From contig JABAKD010000001.1 in NCBI GenBank assembly GCA_012845835.1, forward strand, positions 1,319,501-1,383,500: a DNA stretch of 64,000 nucleotides. The letters are read 5' to 3'. The DNA comes from Undaria pinnatifida. Lineage: Eukaryota; Sar; Phaeophyceae; Laminariales; Alariaceae. Positions 52,976-64,000 of the stretch are shown one piece after another. The notes under the pieces were generated by a model, which did no database searches, was not told the DNA's origin, and saw only the letters and a program-made list of their open reading frames with translations. Within the stretch, counting starts at the first letter, position 1; each line of letters starts with the position of its first letter. Position numbers and translations under genes: made by a program.

Positions 52976-54539
52976 GGGACGTCATCAGACACTTCAGACT
53001 AGACACATCATACCACATCCTACTCAAATCATCACACGCCTTCAAGACCACTTCCTTACGACATGCTGCAAGCAACATCTTTTGGCAGTCATCACTCATG
53101 CGGTAACTACCATTTCTGCACACCAGATCCGAATCAGGAATAGCACACTGCTCACCGCTCTCATTCTCGTCGGCCTCGGGCTTTCCAGTCTGGAAAGGAT
53201 GAGGGATGATGCGAGCCTTGCAGTCGAGCTTCATGTGACCCACCTCCCCACACTTGTAACACCTCCCCTGAAAAGACTTTTTCGAGGAATCAGACTCAGA
53301 GTTAGACTTCTGCTTGTTGTGCTTCTTGAAGTTACTCTTCTTCTTCGCAGGCCTAGACACCAGAGCAACACTATTCTGCTTCTTAGAACCACCCTGTGCT
53401 TGCAAGTCTAGGTACCGCTCACGCACTTTGGTCTCGATGAAAGAGGGGTCATTCGAACAGAACACCACAAGAGTCTCACGTAAAGTCTTGTACTCGGGGG
53501 ACAGTCCTTCCAGCATGAGATTGCACACTTCACGATCATCCTTCGTTACTTCAAGCATGGTCAACACACCAAGCGTCTCTCTGATGGATGAAAAGAAAGT
53601 TGTGGGATTCTCGTGGGGACGCATGCGCAGATACTTCAGTTTTTCTTCCTGCACTCGAATTTGACTCTGACTCAACGGTAGAAAGTGATCCTTGAGCGCG
53701 CGAAAAGCCTTATACGGGGAACCAGCTTGCCTTGCCATGTTTTTGTGGCTGTCTTTCTTCAAGCAGTCGAACAGAAACCACCAAGCAATCTCATGCTGAC
53801 GCAGTACACCAACGCTGTATCCCTTCTCTACCCAAGGGGTCAAGTCGAAATTAACGTCGGCGATTTTAATGTCGATATCACTGGTGAACGGCTCGCTCAG
53901 ATTGTAGTGACGAGCTTTGAGCAGAAAATTCTGCGACCATGAAGGATACGATACATCAGTACCGATACATTCAGGAGCCTTGGGAACTTTCTTGAAAAGA
54001 CCCCTACCCAAGCTCTCTCCCGAACTACTGTCAGCCGCTGGGATCAGTGTGTTCCCACTAGCGACTTTTCCCCACCACTCACTTGCTGAGGTAGTGGGCG
54101 GAACAGAGGACTGGCTACCTAAAGCCCCACCAACAGTCCCGTCAACCGAACCAAAGTTTACTGCAGGAACAGAGGAACGATTCTCATCAGAAACACGCGG
54201 GTTCAAGCCTGGGTCTACAACACCCCTACTCCCAACCCTCATGTCGGACACGCCAAAGCCTAGGGTATCGCCTCCCGTACTCCCCGCGGTCCTACCGACA
54301 GCACCCGATTGGTGCACACCAGACTCTAGTTCGATGCCTCGCGGCGCAGCACGCGAACTAGAGGACTCCACATTCTCCCTCTGGTGTGTCTCAACAACTG
54401 TCTGGAGCATCTGCTGCTGGTTAGAAAACATATCCCGCATTTGAGACACTCGAGACTCTAAGGAATCCATTCTCTCACCAAAGCCCTGCGGGTCACCCTG
54501 TTGGTTTGCCGCAGGGTCACCTCCCTCCTGTTCGGCCAT
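52950..54539 (-). CDS. gag: Copia Gag polyprotein (529 residues as read)
   Basis: Structural capsid/nucleocapsid protein of the retrotransposon. It has a Gln/Ser/Gly-rich N terminus, a capsid-like region near residues 185-385 (YPSWSQNFLLKARHYN through SPEYKTLRETLVVF), a basic stretch, and one CCHC zinc knuckle, CYKCGEVGHMKLDC, at about 427-440. The frame stops at TGA 52952-52950, which is created by a 22-bp tandem duplication (52951-52972 and 52973-52994). Most copia elements have one continuous gag-pol frame, and here the pol frame begins with the residues that precede the duplication, so the break looks secondary. Confidence 0.92.
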   Translation of the reverse strand: MAEQEGGDPAANQQGDPQGFGERMDSLESRVSQMRDMFSNQQQMLQTVVETHQRENVESSSSRAAPRGIELESGVHQSGAVGRTAGSTGGDTLGFGVSDMRVGSRGVVDPGLNPRVSDENRSSVPAVNFGSVDGTVGGALGSQSSVPPTTSASEWWGKVASGNTLIPAADSSSGESLGRGLFKKVPKAPECIGTDVSYPSWSQNFLLKARHYNLSEPFTSDIDIKIADVNFDLTPWVEKGYSVGVLRQHEIAWWFLFDCLKKDSHKNMARQAGSPYKAFRALKDHFLPLSQSQIRVQEEKLKYLRMRPHENPTTFFSSIRETLGVLTMLEVTKDDREVCNLMLEGLSPEYKTLRETLVVFCSNDPSFIETKVRERYLDLQAQGGSKKQNSVALVSRPAKKKSNFKKHNKQKSNSESDSSKKSFQGRCYKCGEVGHMKLDCKARIIPHPFQTGKPEADENESGEQCAIPDSDLVCRNGSYRMSDDCQKMLLAACRKEVVLKACDDLSRMWYDVSSLKCLMTSREVSDDVP

Positions 54540-54627
54540 GACGAGGCCGGTTGATCAAGCCGCCCTCACAGTCTCGTCGAACACAGTCCAGGGGGACGTA
54601 CAGCAGTCGACCGATAGCGCTATAGCG

Positions 54628-55159
54628 TGTTGGTAAATCAGTGGCTTCTGGAGAAAGGTATTATATTAGAGAGACCAATGTCTGGAGAGACAGGTCAGAA
54701 AGTGGAGTGGGTCATGTGGGCCAACTCTCCACAGCCCAGTAACAACCGCTCGTAGTCGAATACCTAAACCTCCTCGCATAGTGCCTACTCGTACATACCC
54801 GTGTGACTGCTCGTGGGTGATACCACGAGACGATCCCTGTAACTTACCTCCGTGACACAACATATGTAACTGTAACTTATTGCTAGTCTGTTCGTTGAGA
54901 CAAGCTATATCGTGTTAGCAACACTACAGGAATGTTCCTATTCGTCAATGTGTCCAACGTACCGACATACCAACGTACCGTACACACCACTACGGTCCGA
55001 TGTATAACTCGTGCACATGTACAATCTACCGAAGTACCGTAGCACCACAAGAAGAGTATTCTGGTACAACAACATACAATCAACAGTTCTGCTATTCAAA
55101 CCAACCAGTCAGAGTTTCACCGCAGTACAGTTGATACATACATGCCGCTATCACGAACA
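54628..55159 (-). repeat. 5' LTR of the copia element (532 bp)
   Basis: Differs from the other LTR at only three positions by eye, near 54659, 55108 and 55138, about 99.4% identity. Small open frames inside it repeat in the other LTR and are not genes. Confidence 0.93.
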
Positions 55160-57360
55160 TATATCAGCTCCACCAGTTCCCTTCTGGTCCTGTCTACGCC
55201 AGAAAACACTACCACTTTCTCGGATTTACATGGACTGTTTGATTTTAACATGAAAAACACACTCCAAAACTACGAGGCGTTGTCGTATGTATATCAGCTC
55301 CACCAGTTCTCTTCTGGTCCTGCCTATACCAGAAAGGTACTACAAGTTTTTCGGATTTGCAAAGACTGATTTGGACATGAAAACACACTTCAAACCTACC
55401 AGGTGAAAAAGGCTACGTATACCATCCAGAACGAATCTTAGATGATACTATCTGCGGGTCTTCACTCTAGCCGCAAATAAATACTATATAAGGGGCGTTC
55501 ACTCTCGCCGTAAATAAAAAACGTCATATTCGGCCAAAAACGATGTTTCGATGGAAACGTGAATCCATCGATAAAAACAAATTCACCACTTTGAGCAGAC
55601 CTGTCCCCCCCCCCCGCTCCGCGATGTTGCCGAACCATAAAGCATAAAGCTCCGGCTGGCGAAATAATGAAGTGATCTGCTCTCTCCATGACCTCTCCTG
55701 CTGCTGCTGTTGCTACTGCATATAATGGAGTGCGTGCGGCCATACTGCTCGACTTGTTGCCAGGACGAAACCTCATCGTTATTTGGTACTGCTGCAGACA
55801 GCCCACGATTACCCCACGTCCTTTCCTACCACTGTTACCAGCAGCGGGAAGCACGCAGCTATTATGCCGCGCGACTTCGCCCTACCGTATCACTCCCCAT
55901 GGCAGGATGCACACGGCTGGCGGCCATGAGATTTATCGCGGAAAATGCAGATAACCCCATGCCTGCTGCCTCCACAACCAACCTTCTGAAGTAGAGGGCG
56001 CACGGCAAACATATAACAAAATAAATGCCGCGCGACTAAAATCCCCCCACTTACAACAAACGGCGAGGGTGCCTACGGCTGTACATCCGCCATAGGATTT
56101 TTAGCTGCTGCTGTAGCCCCCCCCGTCCGCTGTATACGGTGGGAGTGTCCTAGGTTACGCTCTCACCATGGACGTAGACTGCTTCTACTCCCTACCTACG
56201 GTCGTACTTCACCGTAGGGCTTTAGCTACTACTGCTGTACGTACTCTACAGCAGCAGTGGCCCTCCCTGAAAACGACGTTTCCACAAAAACATCATCTCT
56301 GCGTCCGAAGACAATTCAGGCTGCCCTCCCTCTTCCATCATCGGAGAATTCCGACGAACATCTCTCCCTGCCATACCAGCGGTGGCTTTTTCCTTCTCCC
56401 TACCGGATTCCTCCTTGGGCCTTGTTGCTCGTCTCCGCTTATCTCGAAAGATATTGGCTCCACAAACATGACCCTTCCTTTCCCACCAAGCTTCGACCAA
56501 AGCATGGCCCTGTTCCAATACTGCTGACCCGTAGACCCCTAATGAGGCTATACCAAATCGGTTCGTCTCTAGAGTGTTCGTTTGCTCCAAGCAGCATACA
56601 GCAGTTGTGGCGGCAAATTTGTCATGGTGGGTATTGCCTGCTCAACTTCATTTTCTGTTAAAACAAACGCCCGATCACAACATTCGCTTCAGCGAGGGCG
56701 CACAAGGGAAGCGAGGCCGCACAAGGGAAGTTATCCCGCACACCTACCCCCCCCCGCCCCTTCCCCCCCCCGCCTAAGGCCCAACTTTTTTTTTGGCTTT
56801 GTTTGCTTGCTTGGTTCGTTTCTTGGCTGTGCCCCTATGAGTGGTTTACTGCACACTCTTGCGTTAACAAAGAGGCTTTACAAGCAAGCCAACATTGCAA
56901 GAGCAAGGGGTGTCAAACTGTACTTTATCTTGTTTAGGTATGTAAATCCTTGCGTCAATGCAAGGTGGTCAATGTAGTCAGAAATAATCAATAGTGGGCA
57001 AGCGCCGTGCTTGAGCACGAAACCCTGTACGCCCCCGTTCCCTTGATGTCCAAACACGGCGCGCACGTGCCTCCTGGTTGTTCTACCGTTCCCGCACAGC
57101 TTGGGCTCAAGATGCCGCGGGAGGCAGTTTGCACCGCGTAAAGAGACACGCGATTCAGGTTTATCCGAGCCTCCCACGACACCCCCTGGTTGCCAATACC
57201 ATGGAGTAGTGTTGGAGAACAGGCTCCCGGACAGGCGGACGTAATCCCGTGCAGCAGATGGGAGCGTGGACAAGCGTCCTATCGTCGGGACCACTCCCGT
57301 CTGCAGCGTCGGAGAAAACACCATCCATATCAATGCCCGCGCCCTCACAATCCTTAAGCC
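55160..57360. other. Unassigned region right of the retrotransposon
   Basis: 55160-55275 and about 55288-55400 form a diverged direct duplication sharing TATATCAGCTCCACCAGTTC and TTCGGATTT. Farther right there is CTG-rich DNA (55690-55730, 56220-56255) and a C-rich patch near 56745-56775. No gene is recognised. Confidence 0.4.
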
Positions 57361-57675
57361 CGTTCACAACTCCCGTCGCAACACGTCAGCGAAACTGCCC
57401 GCGCCAGCACCACCCTTACCCTTGCTTATAACTCCCGTCACAACCACGTCGGCGTCACTGCCCGCGCCCGCACCACCCTCACCCCTGCTCACAACTCCCG
57501 TCGCCACCACGTCAGCGTCACCCCTTGCGCCCCCGCCGCTACTACTGTCCATCAACATCGGCGACTCCTCAGCGCCGTCCGCAGCGCTCTTTGGTTTGAA
57601 AAATCCCGCAATGTGCGCCCGCTTCCCACCGCCGCCGCGGCACCAGCGCCCCTGTCGACACACGTTGGTCGACAT
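56990..57675 (-). pseudogene. Degenerate coding-like region with three 63-bp repeats
   Basis: On the - strand three frames follow each other. Frame 1 has AHIAGFFKPKSAADGAEES and two near-identical 21-residue repeats (DADVVATGVVSRGEGGAGAG type). The third repeat lacks one base, shifting into a frame with GIDMDGVFSDAADGSGPDDR. A further shift leads to VFGHQGNGGVQGFVLKHGA. The pattern suits a decayed gene. FKPK after a hydrophobic stretch recalls PCNA-binding motifs, but that is a guess. Confidence 0.3.
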
Positions 57676-57904
57676 GCAACTTGCGACATGAGCAATAGCA
57701 ATTGATCAGCCGTGGAAAGAGAATACGAATTTGCTCCTGCTTTTCACATACATCGACAAGGCCTGCAGCATCATACACTGCGCGACTGAAATACGTCCAG
57801 TGTGGCAGTTCCCAAACTGCTGAACAGGCGCGAGCGACCTTCCGTAAAAATTGTGAAGCAGTGTATCAACAACTAGGAATAATAAAAAAAAACATATCAT
57901 AGAT

Positions 57905-57990
57905 GAAACATAGATCTAATGTACCACGCAGCTTGCAAAGTTGAGTTTCAACCATTCAATTGGTCGTTTTCACAGCTGACGTTTGTCAAT
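57905..57990. repeat. SINE 3' body, solitary copy
   Basis: Nearly matches 43167-43250: GAAACATAGAT, GCAGCTTGCAAAGTTGAGTT and CAGCTGACGTTT in the same order. No tRNA-like head is seen beside it. Confidence 0.7.
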
Positions 57991-58539
57991 TTTTCATCGA
58001 AACTGCTTGTGCTAGCGAATGCAACAACTGCTGTTCTCGCAAGTCTTCACTTGTGTTGAAGCCACTATTCGTGAGTCTCCACGTGGGTCCGGCTCAGTTG
58101 CTCTACGTTGCGTCCGAAATCGCGCTTGCACTTCTTGTACACCCAGTTGCCGCTGGTGGTCTTCGCGGCAATTTTTCCGATAGGCAAAAGTGCTCTGCTC
58201 GCATGCGAAGGGCGTGCAGGGACCAACAGGGACGCAGGGTAACTTAGTTGGTCCGCATTTCGCGCGCGTTTTTTTTGCCGGATTTGATCATGCGACTACG
58301 GCTTCTGGTATTGCTGCTCTGCTGCTGCTGCCGCTGCCAAGGTTAAGCTTCTACTACTGCTGATGTTGTCAGTTGTTGGGGAGGAGGCAGCACGATACAC
58401 ACACTGCTCGATGGTGAGCACGTTTACATATGATAAACCAGAGTTATGCCTTTCCAGTGCTTGCCGCTGCTGCTGCTGCTGCTGCGAGGTACACGATACG
58501 CTCCAATAGCACACTACAGCCCGCATGCCTCTCCACTCA

Positions 58540-58674
58540 ATCTCTGTGCTGTGCCGAACACTCATGCTCAATGGCCTGGCCCTCGTCTATTCCTGAACCG
58601 TCACCGAAGTTGGCCCCGCAGCAGCAGATGAAGTCCTCGCCATCGGCTGGCATTCCGCAGACGCTTTGTAGCCA
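58540..58674 (-). CDS. Candidate exon, unknown protein
   Basis: Frame contains LLQPFFDKTDWLQSVCGMPA, DGEDFICCCGANFGDGSGID and a short Glu/His/Cys tail to a TGA near 58537. Codon choice and composition look coding, and an AAACACAG lies about 65 bases upstream. I do not recognise the family. Confidence 0.25.
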
Positions 58675-60016
58675 ATCGGTCTTGTCGAAGAAGGGTTGTA
58701 GCAGGGTTCCCTTCACCGTGTGGATGCTGTGTTTATTGTGACCACTCTCTCTTGCTCTCTCCCTTTTTCTCCGTTGCTCTGCGCTGTGCGTAGCTGGTGC
58801 GCAGGCTGCTGCTGCGCGACCAGGGGGCCGCGTATCTGCTATGTACCCCCCCTGCCCCTTTATTATATATGATTTAGAATGGGGTTGTTTGCATAGGAAA
58901 TTCTGTGACGTAATGGGGGGGGATGGGATCTTTGTACCCCCCCCCCCTCTGGAAGGGTGAAAAAAACATTTTGGTACGTGGGTGTCGAAAAATTTTCTTT
59001 TCGTGCGCCCCTGGCTGCAGTGGTACATGTACCCAAATGTAAGATCACAACCACTTTGTTTTCCGAAGCACAACCACTGTTTTCCGATTACCCCAAAATA
59101 AAACCAGTCTTAAAATACCAGGTATCGATGATATAGACTATATTTTTATAATATACCAGGTACACTACTTCCCTCCTGATTTGGGTTCAGAGAAAAAAAC
59201 TGACAAGTTGAAACTAAATCATTTTTTAATATTTCACATTCCGTCAAAGCAAGTCAAAGCCATAGTCTGATTAATTAAATACCAAAATACCAAGCATCAA
59301 GTAAGTGTAGTCGCGTATTAATTCGTGCAGACAAGAACAATTTGCACATACCAGACCTGGTAGCAGATATCAGATGCCAAAAATACGACATCAGGCACAT
59401 TCACGAGCATTTTCGTCGCACGACACTCCCGTTCTCATAATTAACATTTCGATTATATTTTATCTCGGGATGATAAACCGGAAATCAAGTCTCCGCGCCG
59501 CACGAAACAAGTAATAGACGATGCCCTGGGAAGGAGGTGGTCACGTTTCCCGAACAAGAGTCCTCTTGGACCCGTTAGACGTCGTCCAGTCACTTGCTGC
59601 TCCAGATCCGCCAAGCTGCTGCGAGCCCCCCCAGTACCAATCCCAGCTCGCTCCCAAAGCTCTCTATCGTTCCCATCCCCGTTCCCGTTGCCCTTCATGC
59701 CGTCTAAACTTCCACACTTGCCCTCTTCCCATGAAATCCCACGACCCAAAATATCCAAGGAAATATAAACCTTTCCTCTTTGAGCATCGCCGTCTTGATT
59801 TGCCGTGCCGATATGACATCTTAGTTTCCAGTAAAGTAGCGAGTGTCATTTCCGACTGGGTCGAACATTACGGAGACGCTGGGAACGGCTGCGGCTGCAT
59901 CGATCGCGATGGCAACGACGGTGGCTACGCTGACGGTGTCGATCGTGGCTGATACTGCTGCTCTGACTCCTTCCATGCCCACTTCTCCCACTACTTGTCT
60001 ACCTCTACCCTTCGTC

Positions 60017-60656
60017 TCAAAACTGAAATCGCTCTTCCCCCCTTTTCACCTCATAGTCTGCTTGCTCAACCACAACCACTCTCAGCACTATTCCCGCGGA
60101 GAGGTGATATCCCTCAGAAATACTGTTCTCGACCGCAACCAGTAACTTAGATGTCCTGTACATTTGTGGCTTGAGCCGCTGCTCCCGACGCCACGTGACA
60201 AGCACATCTAGCGCTTCCTTGCAAAGCAAAGGGCCCATTTGCTGGGCCGATGCCCGTGAGGTGTTCTCGTCTCCAATACATCTGAGAGCGTTGACGACCT
60301 TTTTCACAAATTCCCGAAAATCAGAATTTTTCTCTCGATGATCAGGGCTGCCTTGATCTTCGCTTCGTAGGCGAGCTGCTCCTCATCAGTTACGCTAAGC
60401 GGGGGAGCTGCACACGCCTGCGGTAGTGCCTTGCCTTTGGGCTGCGGGAATAGCTCTGGGGCGGAGATGGTGCCGCTCCAAGGCCTTTTTTCCTGGGCGA
60501 ACTCACTTTCTTCTTCCCTCCTGTCTTGTTCCACGAGGCAGACATCGTTGGGTTTTCACGCGGCCTCCATAGCTACTGCCCAATGCGCCTTCAGCTTCGG
60601 ACGGTACTCATCCGATAGGTAGGCACGATGGGCTGAGTCGTGAATCGTTGCCTCCG
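60017..60656 (-). pseudogene. Broken gene of unknown function (one stop, one frameshift)
   Basis: A protein-like frame runs DSAHRAYLSDEYRPKLKAHW..AMEAA, meets TGA, and continues in the same frame with VCLVEQDRREEESEFAQEKR and VTDEEQLAYEAKIKAALIIE. At a run of five A (about 60325) it shifts by one base into FVKKVVNALRCIGDENTSRA and LVTWRREQRLKPQMYRTSKL, ending at about 60017. Charged helical composition is steady across the breaks, which suggests one former protein. The breaks could also be missed introns or sequence errors. Not recognised. Confidence 0.4.
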
Positions 60657-60659
60657 TGC

Positions 60660-62697
60660 TGCCCCAGTCTTAGCACCGGCTACCTTGTCATGTGATCGCT
60701 TGCTAATTTAATTGATAAAACAGAGACAGGGTTGGGCTAGGGAAGATGACTCTCGACCCCCGTGGCGCCATCATGCTGGGAGGAGAGGAGAGCAGATGTA
60801 GATTATCATTAATATAAATCAACGTACACTGACATAGAGGGCTTGTCCCATTGTCATATTTGGTATACATAACCGCCAAAGATACACACGCAGCTGGAAC
60901 GGGAACGCGTGGTGGTGGCTCAAGACGGCGACAAACAATTATCTCTTGTATTACCCGGCTGGAGAGCCTGACTCAGTCTCATAAGGAGCTGAACAACGAG
61001 TGACATCGACAAACGCGGAAGAACACCGCTTGAAATCCAGACATTCCTGCATCCCACTAAAATCTCTGTTCAGCATGAAAAACCTCAATCTACGATGGAT
61101 CCTCTTCATCGTGTTCTTGAGCACCATCGACATTGATTGTTGACAGTGGTGTCGAAGAGGAGACAAAGAAAACAGCGCGTGTTGGAGAGTTACACGGTCG
61201 ATGCAGCACGCGTGCTGTATCTCTGACGAACTGAATACCCTACTCGTGCGACGGTAATAGTAACGAGATCAACAACCCCGAGGCCCTCGGACATGGAGAC
61301 TCTTGTTTAGTCCGTACTCGGCGAAATTGTTCTGAAGAAACCAGTCTATTGTTGTACCGCACATTCACGATTTTTTTCTATGAGTTATATGAACTTGGTA
61401 TGTACCTTTCTCGGAGTCGTTCCACAATAACACGTCGAGACTCACTTCTGCCACCGTCCTCGCTCATCGAATACGCGCAGCGACATGTGAAAATCGGCCA
61501 CCCCCCCCCTTCTACACGCCTGCCCCTGTCGCAGTTTTTATAGGCCACGCACTCGCCCTTACACTCCACACAGAGCCGGAATCTTTCGCGCCACGGCGCG
61601 ACACCCGCATCAGCCCAATTTCAAGTTCAAGTAAAATTTGAACTGCATCGCTCCCGACGCTCCCGTTGCCACCCGTACGTCACGAAGACCGAGAGCCAGC
61701 GCGGCGCAAGGCGACCCGCTTCCCCCGGTGTGAACCCAACCCCTCCAGACCCACGTTAAAAAGATTCCAAGTGAAATTTGAACTGCAACACTCTCGGCGC
61801 TCCCGTTGCCACCTGTGCGTCACGACGACCGAGCGCCAGCATGGCGTAAGGCTACCCGGTTCCCTCGGTGTGGACCCAACCGCCCCATACCCACGTTCAA
61901 ATCTATGGCCGAAACACACCAGGACGTCAAATCCCTGGAGGCCGACCCTAATCAGATTAATACAGCCTACGTCGGTGGCGATGACCATGACGACGATAAC
62001 AGACAAGAACTTTTGTGTTTTATATGTACTATTGTGTTCTACATGTACATATGTACAACTTTCATTACATTTACGTTCAGGGCGACATCGGATGGGGCTG
62101 TGAGAGCGGGGACCACAAGTCGCCGACAACTAACTGTGTTTCATAGAGCAGTTATTTAGTTAGCTTGCGTTTGGTATTTTGCTGAGTTCTGCTTGTTCGC
62201 GTTTGACTGTGGCGCTTTCGGCTGCACGTGTGGAGCGAATGGACATGGTCTGCTGTAGCCAGTTAGTTGTGGTTGAAACGGCCATTCGGCCAATAATGTG
62301 ACGTAACATCCAGTCCACCCTCAGCCCTGATGGCTGAGATTTCCCCTGGATAAAGACTGCTTGGTGTGAGCTCTGTGGCTCCTCACGCCGACCCGTCTGG
62401 TGTGCTCTTCGCATACCATACCAGGAATTTTCTCTTGGTAATGCGAGTTTATAGTTTTGCCGGGGTCACGAAAAAGGAGCCCTTGTGAGTTGCTTGAAAC
62501 GTCCGCCGTAAACCAACGCACACAAACTAACGTTGACGAACTTTACTAATATCCTTCTGCGCGAGTTCCGACAGACAGAAACACTCCATACTGCTGGTAC
62601 TGCATGTTCCATGGGGAGAACGAACAACAGCCAGTCGTCGGCCAGTATCTTCCATCACTGAACTGTTCAGTAAAACGATACGTTATGTTACTTGCAG
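60660..62697. other. Unassigned region with a 140-bp tandem duplication
   Basis: 61628-61765 and 61768-61905 share AAATTTGAACTGCA, CGCTCCCGTTGCCACC and GAACCCAACC-like words in the same order. No gene is recognised in the rest. Confidence 0.5.
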
Positions 62698-62831
62698 GAT
62701 TCTTTGATGCGGCTGGCGGAGGAGAAAGCAGCTGCGAAGAAGGCCGAGCAGGCCTGCTGCGGGGCACTTTTTCTTGAGGAGCATTTCGTCGCCCGTTGGC
62801 CCGACGGTTCAGTTGAGCTGCCGGAAAGCTG
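62698..62831 (+). CDS. Candidate internal exon, unknown protein
   Basis: Flanked by TACTTGCAG and AGCTG|GTGAGA. It encodes DSLMRLAEEKAAAKKAEQAC, then FLEEHFVARWPDGSVELPES; the first half is a charged helix. Neighbouring exons were not found. Confidence 0.3.
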
Positions 62832-64000
62832 GTGAGATGGCGTCTTGGTTCCTGATGAAGCCTTTCAGGGCCACTCCTGCCCTTTATTTCTGAACAGTGG
62901 ACCAACTTCCTGATGCAGTCGGTGATGCTACAGTATGAATGCATTAACCGCTGATAAAGTGGAGTACCCCGAATCTACTGCTATCAATTGTGGATTCACC
63001 GCGATTCAGACTGTTCACATACGTTCTCGTCAGCGGTCCATCCTAAAAGCTCGTCCTTACGCGTTTCCAACAGTTTGAGTGCGCGATCAAGATTGCGAGC
63101 ATTGCCCGGGTGCTCCTCGCCATGCATACAAGATCAAGGGCTTTCCCTTTATTTGCGAGTGCGCGCTCGGTCAGTATAGTCCGCAAATCGCGTTTCAGTG
63201 TGCGCGCCAGAATGGAAGCAATTAGGTTCGACTAGTATTTTTCTGTTATAAGCTCTCTGGGCGATATCGATACAGGATGTCCGTCCGTTCTGTTTCGTCT
63301 GTTCCATACCGCCATGCTTTTGCGCGCAGCTTGGTGCCGGGAGTGGGGTGTAAGCTGTTCGACGTTTTTCCCGCACCATTCCCAGCGCCGTCGGTGAGTA
63401 GATTAAAAACGTGCTACGAGTTTGCGCCCGATATTGGGCTGGGCTGCGATAGCAGAAAAGTGCAGCATACCGAAACCGCCAAGATCTGTATTATCCCCAG
63501 TAAAAATAGTGGAGTGCCTTGCCAGCGTGTGTGAAGAAATTGACAGCTACATTCTTGCAGAAACAAGTATCGACCCACGATGACGTCGTTGTGTGCTGAC
63601 AGTCACGTTATTTTCCCCTTAATATGGTTCATAGTCTCGATATCGGACAGGGGGACAAAATATCGTCACAACGTAGCTAATCGAAATCAACACGTTGTAG
63701 GAGAAAGGAGCGCGCCATAAGGAATTAGTCTAAATAATGCGGCTGTACGTTTTAGATGCTTCGCCACTGATCGACGTATTCAGGTGCCGGGTAACCTGTT
63801 GAGCATGTACCCCGAAGAATAATTGGAAGCATCTATCCTACCGTTCGGCGGTGAAACAGGCCTTTCACTTTTTCACCTTGTTGCGTTGTCCTCGTAAAAA
63901 TCTACGTTATTTTGTGTGCAGAACCGTTGGGTAGGAAGAGAAATTCAAACAGAAACACGTACACTTTCATTGCCATGATCATGCACAACAAAGAACAAAG
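62832..64000. other. Right edge, no gene recognised
   Basis: An open frame at 63277-63534 (+) has no family features. No repeats of note were seen. Confidence 0.35.

Larger units (their letters stand above)
48724..55159 (-). mobile_element. Ty1/copia LTR retrotransposon, complete but disabled
   Basis: A 6436-bp element on the - strand: 5' LTR 54628-55159, 88-bp leader, gag, pol, purine tract AGGGAGGG at 49263-49256, 3' LTR 48724-49255. LTRs start TGTT and end AACA. The order protease, integrase, reverse transcriptase, RNase H defines Ty1/copia. The host bases next to the element are CATAT (left) and TATAT (right), so the target duplication has one mismatch or is only ATAT. The leader after the 5' LTR shows no primer-binding site I recognise. 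A 22-bp duplication and a premature TAG break the coding region. Confidence 0.93.

Noticed and set aside
49844-54444. Several + strand frames of 60-185 residues
   Set aside because: Antisense shadows of gag and pol.

Overview
This 64 kb window is nuclear DNA from an intron-rich, repeat-rich eukaryote. Coding sequence is broken into short exons (75 to 600 nt) with clean GT-AG borders, and introns run from about 0.3 to 5 kb. There are no operons, no CRISPR arrays and no bacterial signals. The exon/intron style, the many tandem repeats, the telomere-like TTAGGG tracts and a Ty1/copia retrotransposon would suit a multicellular alga or other stramenopile (brown-alga-like). That placement is an inference and nothing in the window proves it.

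Layout. (1) 1-9388, + strand: the last eight exons (385 codons) of adenylosuccinate lyase; its first exons lie left of the window. (2) 9389-13652: no convincing gene; contains a 252-bp terminal-inverted-repeat (TIR) element. (3) 13653-20939, - strand: a three-exon gene for a multi-pass membrane protein resembling the DRAM/Frag1 family, with a 5 kb first intron full of tandem repeats. (4) 21055-38916, + strand, divergent from it and only 115 bp away: a 12-exon WD40 gene, predicted 862 residues, closely resembling DCAF8, a CUL4-DDB1 ubiquitin-ligase substrate receptor. I rebuilt the exons from splice sites, reading phase and family similarity; all phases join. (5) 38917-47550: repeat-rich DNA, including a cluster of seven tRNA-like SINE units at 41.8-43.9 kb and weak candidate exons. 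(6) 48724-55159, - strand: a young, complete but disabled Ty1/copia element with 532-bp LTRs. (7) 55160-64000: mostly unassigned, with two degenerate genes and a few candidate exons.

The three real genes are not obviously linked in function: purine synthesis, a possible lysosome/autophagy-type membrane protein, and ubiquitin-ligase substrate choice.

The most unusual feature is how the introns are built. A dispersed repeat family sits in introns of all three genes, in one orientation near 5' splice sites and in the opposite one near 3' splice sites. In the WD40 gene, several exon edges, with splice-site sequence, also recur as decayed copies in the neighbouring introns. Two TIR elements carry telomere-like tracts, and three foldback elements are built from GGGTC pentamers.
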